Of a DNA stretch of 6,742 bases, positions 5,999-6,742 are shown piece by piece; within the stretch, counting starts at the first letter, position 1, and each line of letters opens with the position of its first letter. The notes beneath the pieces were generated by a model. That model did no database searches, had not been told where the DNA came from, and saw nothing but the letters and a program-made list of their open reading frames with translations. The position numbers and the translations under genes are program-made. The DNA comes from Oscillospiraceae bacterium. GTDB taxonomy: Bacteria > Bacillota_A > Clostridia > Oscillospirales > Ruminococcaceae. The stretch covers positions 1 through 6,742 of the forward strand of contig JAFPQL010000053.1 of the NCBI GenBank assembly GCA_017414145.1. The letters run 5' to 3'.

Positions 5999-6742
5999 AG
6001 TGCAGCAAGCTCCTTATACTGCGTCTTCAGTGCCGGATAGATCTTCCGGTAGAGCTGATAGTAGTTTTCATAGACCGGAACGGCATCCGCATTCGGTGCA
6101 CAGGTCTTGTCAGTGCCGATGATTGCCGCACAGGCCTCCGGCACAGACTTGTAGGCGCCGGTGCCGACCATTGCGAGGATGGCGACGCCGAGCGCCGGGC
6201 CTTCCTTCGATTTGGTCGTCTGAATCGGGCAGTTGAAGAGGTCGGCGAGCATCTGCCGCCACAGCGGGGACGAGCCGCCGCCGCCGCAGGCCATCATGCT
6301 GTCCACATCAATCTTCATTTCGCGGAAGACTTCGAGGCAGTCACGGAGCGAATAGGTCACGCCCTCCATGACGGCGCGGAGCAGATCACGCTTCTGGTGC
6401 ATGGCGGAGAGGCCGAAGAACACGCCTCTTGCGTTCGCGTCGAGATGCGGCGTGCGCTCGCCCATCAGATAGGGCAGATACAGCAGGCGGTTCGCGCCGA
6501 TCGGTGACTGCTCCGCCTCCTTGTCCATCAGGTAGTATTCGTCCACGCCCATGCCCTTTGCGGTCTGCTTTTCGGCATCGCAGAAATTGTCGCGGAACCA
6601 TTTGAGGGAAAGACCCGCACCCTGCGTCACGCCCATGACATGCCAGCAGCCCGGCACGGCGCAGCAGAAGGTGTGGACTCTGCCCTTGGGATCAATCGAA
6701 ATCCTGGAGCTGTGCGCAAACACGACGCCGGAAGTACCGATC
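5995..6742 (-). CDS. xylB: Xylulokinase, C-terminal part (5' end beyond window)
   Basis: This FGGY-family sugar kinase phosphorylates D-xylulose to xylulose 5-phosphate with ATP, feeding the pentose phosphate pathway. About 248 residues are visible, covering the C-terminal ATP-binding domain. The frame remains open to the window edge through IGTSGVVFAHS, a conserved stretch of the family, so the GTG at 6721-6723 is internal and not a start. Further matches to xylulokinase are HTFC, CWHVMGV, PYLMGERTPHLD, GVFFGLS, the GVTYSL helix, GGGGSSPLWRQMLAD and the GPALGVAILA helix. The catalytic aspartate lies upstream and cannot be checked. Closely related FGGY kinases (gluconokinase, glycerokinase) fit less well. 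The TGA stop overlaps the GTG start of the CPBP gene. No other pentose gene is in view. Confidence 0.93.
   Translation of the reverse strand, partial: IGTSGVVFAHSSRISIDPKGRVHTFCCAVPGCWHVMGVTQGAGLSLKWFRDNFCDAEKQTAKGMGVDEYYLMDKEAEQSPIGANRLLYLPYLMGERTPHLDANARGVFFGLSAMHQKRDLLRAVMEGVTYSLRDCLEVFREMKIDVDSMMACGGGGSSPLWRQMLADLFNCPIQTTKSKEGPALGVAILAMVGTGAYKSVPEACAAIIGTDKTCAPNADAVPVYENYYQLYRKIYPALKTQYKELAAL
6010..6015 (-). promoter_or_regulatory. Probable ribosome binding site of the CPBP protease, inside xylB
   Basis: AAGGAG in the last codons of xylB lies 11 bases before the GTG at 5998. The spacing is slightly long, so coupling to xylB termination may help initiation. Confidence 0.5.

Overview
The window reads as chromosomal DNA of a GC-rich Gram-positive anaerobe, most likely a gut Clostridia member of the Ruminococcaceae/Oscillospiraceae type. 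This rests on the style of TyrS, HisF and the YrzB-like protein, the strong AGGAGG-type ribosome binding sites, and the pairing of a CAP-domain lipoprotein with a CPBP membrane protease. The family-level placement is inference; no rRNA or other marker is present. I see no mobile element, tRNA, rRNA, CRISPR array or clear rho-independent terminator.

Every gene I support is on the minus strand, so transcription runs from high to low coordinates. In that order: the 3' part of a xylulokinase gene (xylB, 6742-5995, start outside the window); a CPBP-family membrane protease (5998-5297, GTG start overlapping the xylB stop); a small YrzB-like DUF1292 protein (5270-5007); a secreted CAP/SCP-domain lipoprotein with coiled coils (4976-3783, GTG start); four histidine genes hisB (3766-3185), hisH (3188-2583), hisA (2586-1414) and hisF (1398-643); a candidate 33-residue cysteine-rich protein (599-498); and the 5' part of tyrS (458-1, running off the window).

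The genes are tightly packed, with 4-base stop/start overlaps (xylB-CPBP, hisB-hisH, hisH-hisA) and gaps of 15-43 bases elsewhere, so the whole stretch could be one transcript. HisB dehydrates imidazole glycerol phosphate. HisH and HisF form imidazole glycerol phosphate synthase, and HisA makes the HisF substrate PRFAR. The set is only part of the pathway: hisG, hisD, hisC and hisI/E are not here, and tyrS sits where hisI often follows hisF.

The two most notable points are a HisA fused in frame to a complete GNAT acetyltransferase domain with almost no linker, and the unannotated-size Cys-rich ORF between hisF and tyrS. A third is that a CAP lipoprotein gene lies only 16 bases upstream of hisB.
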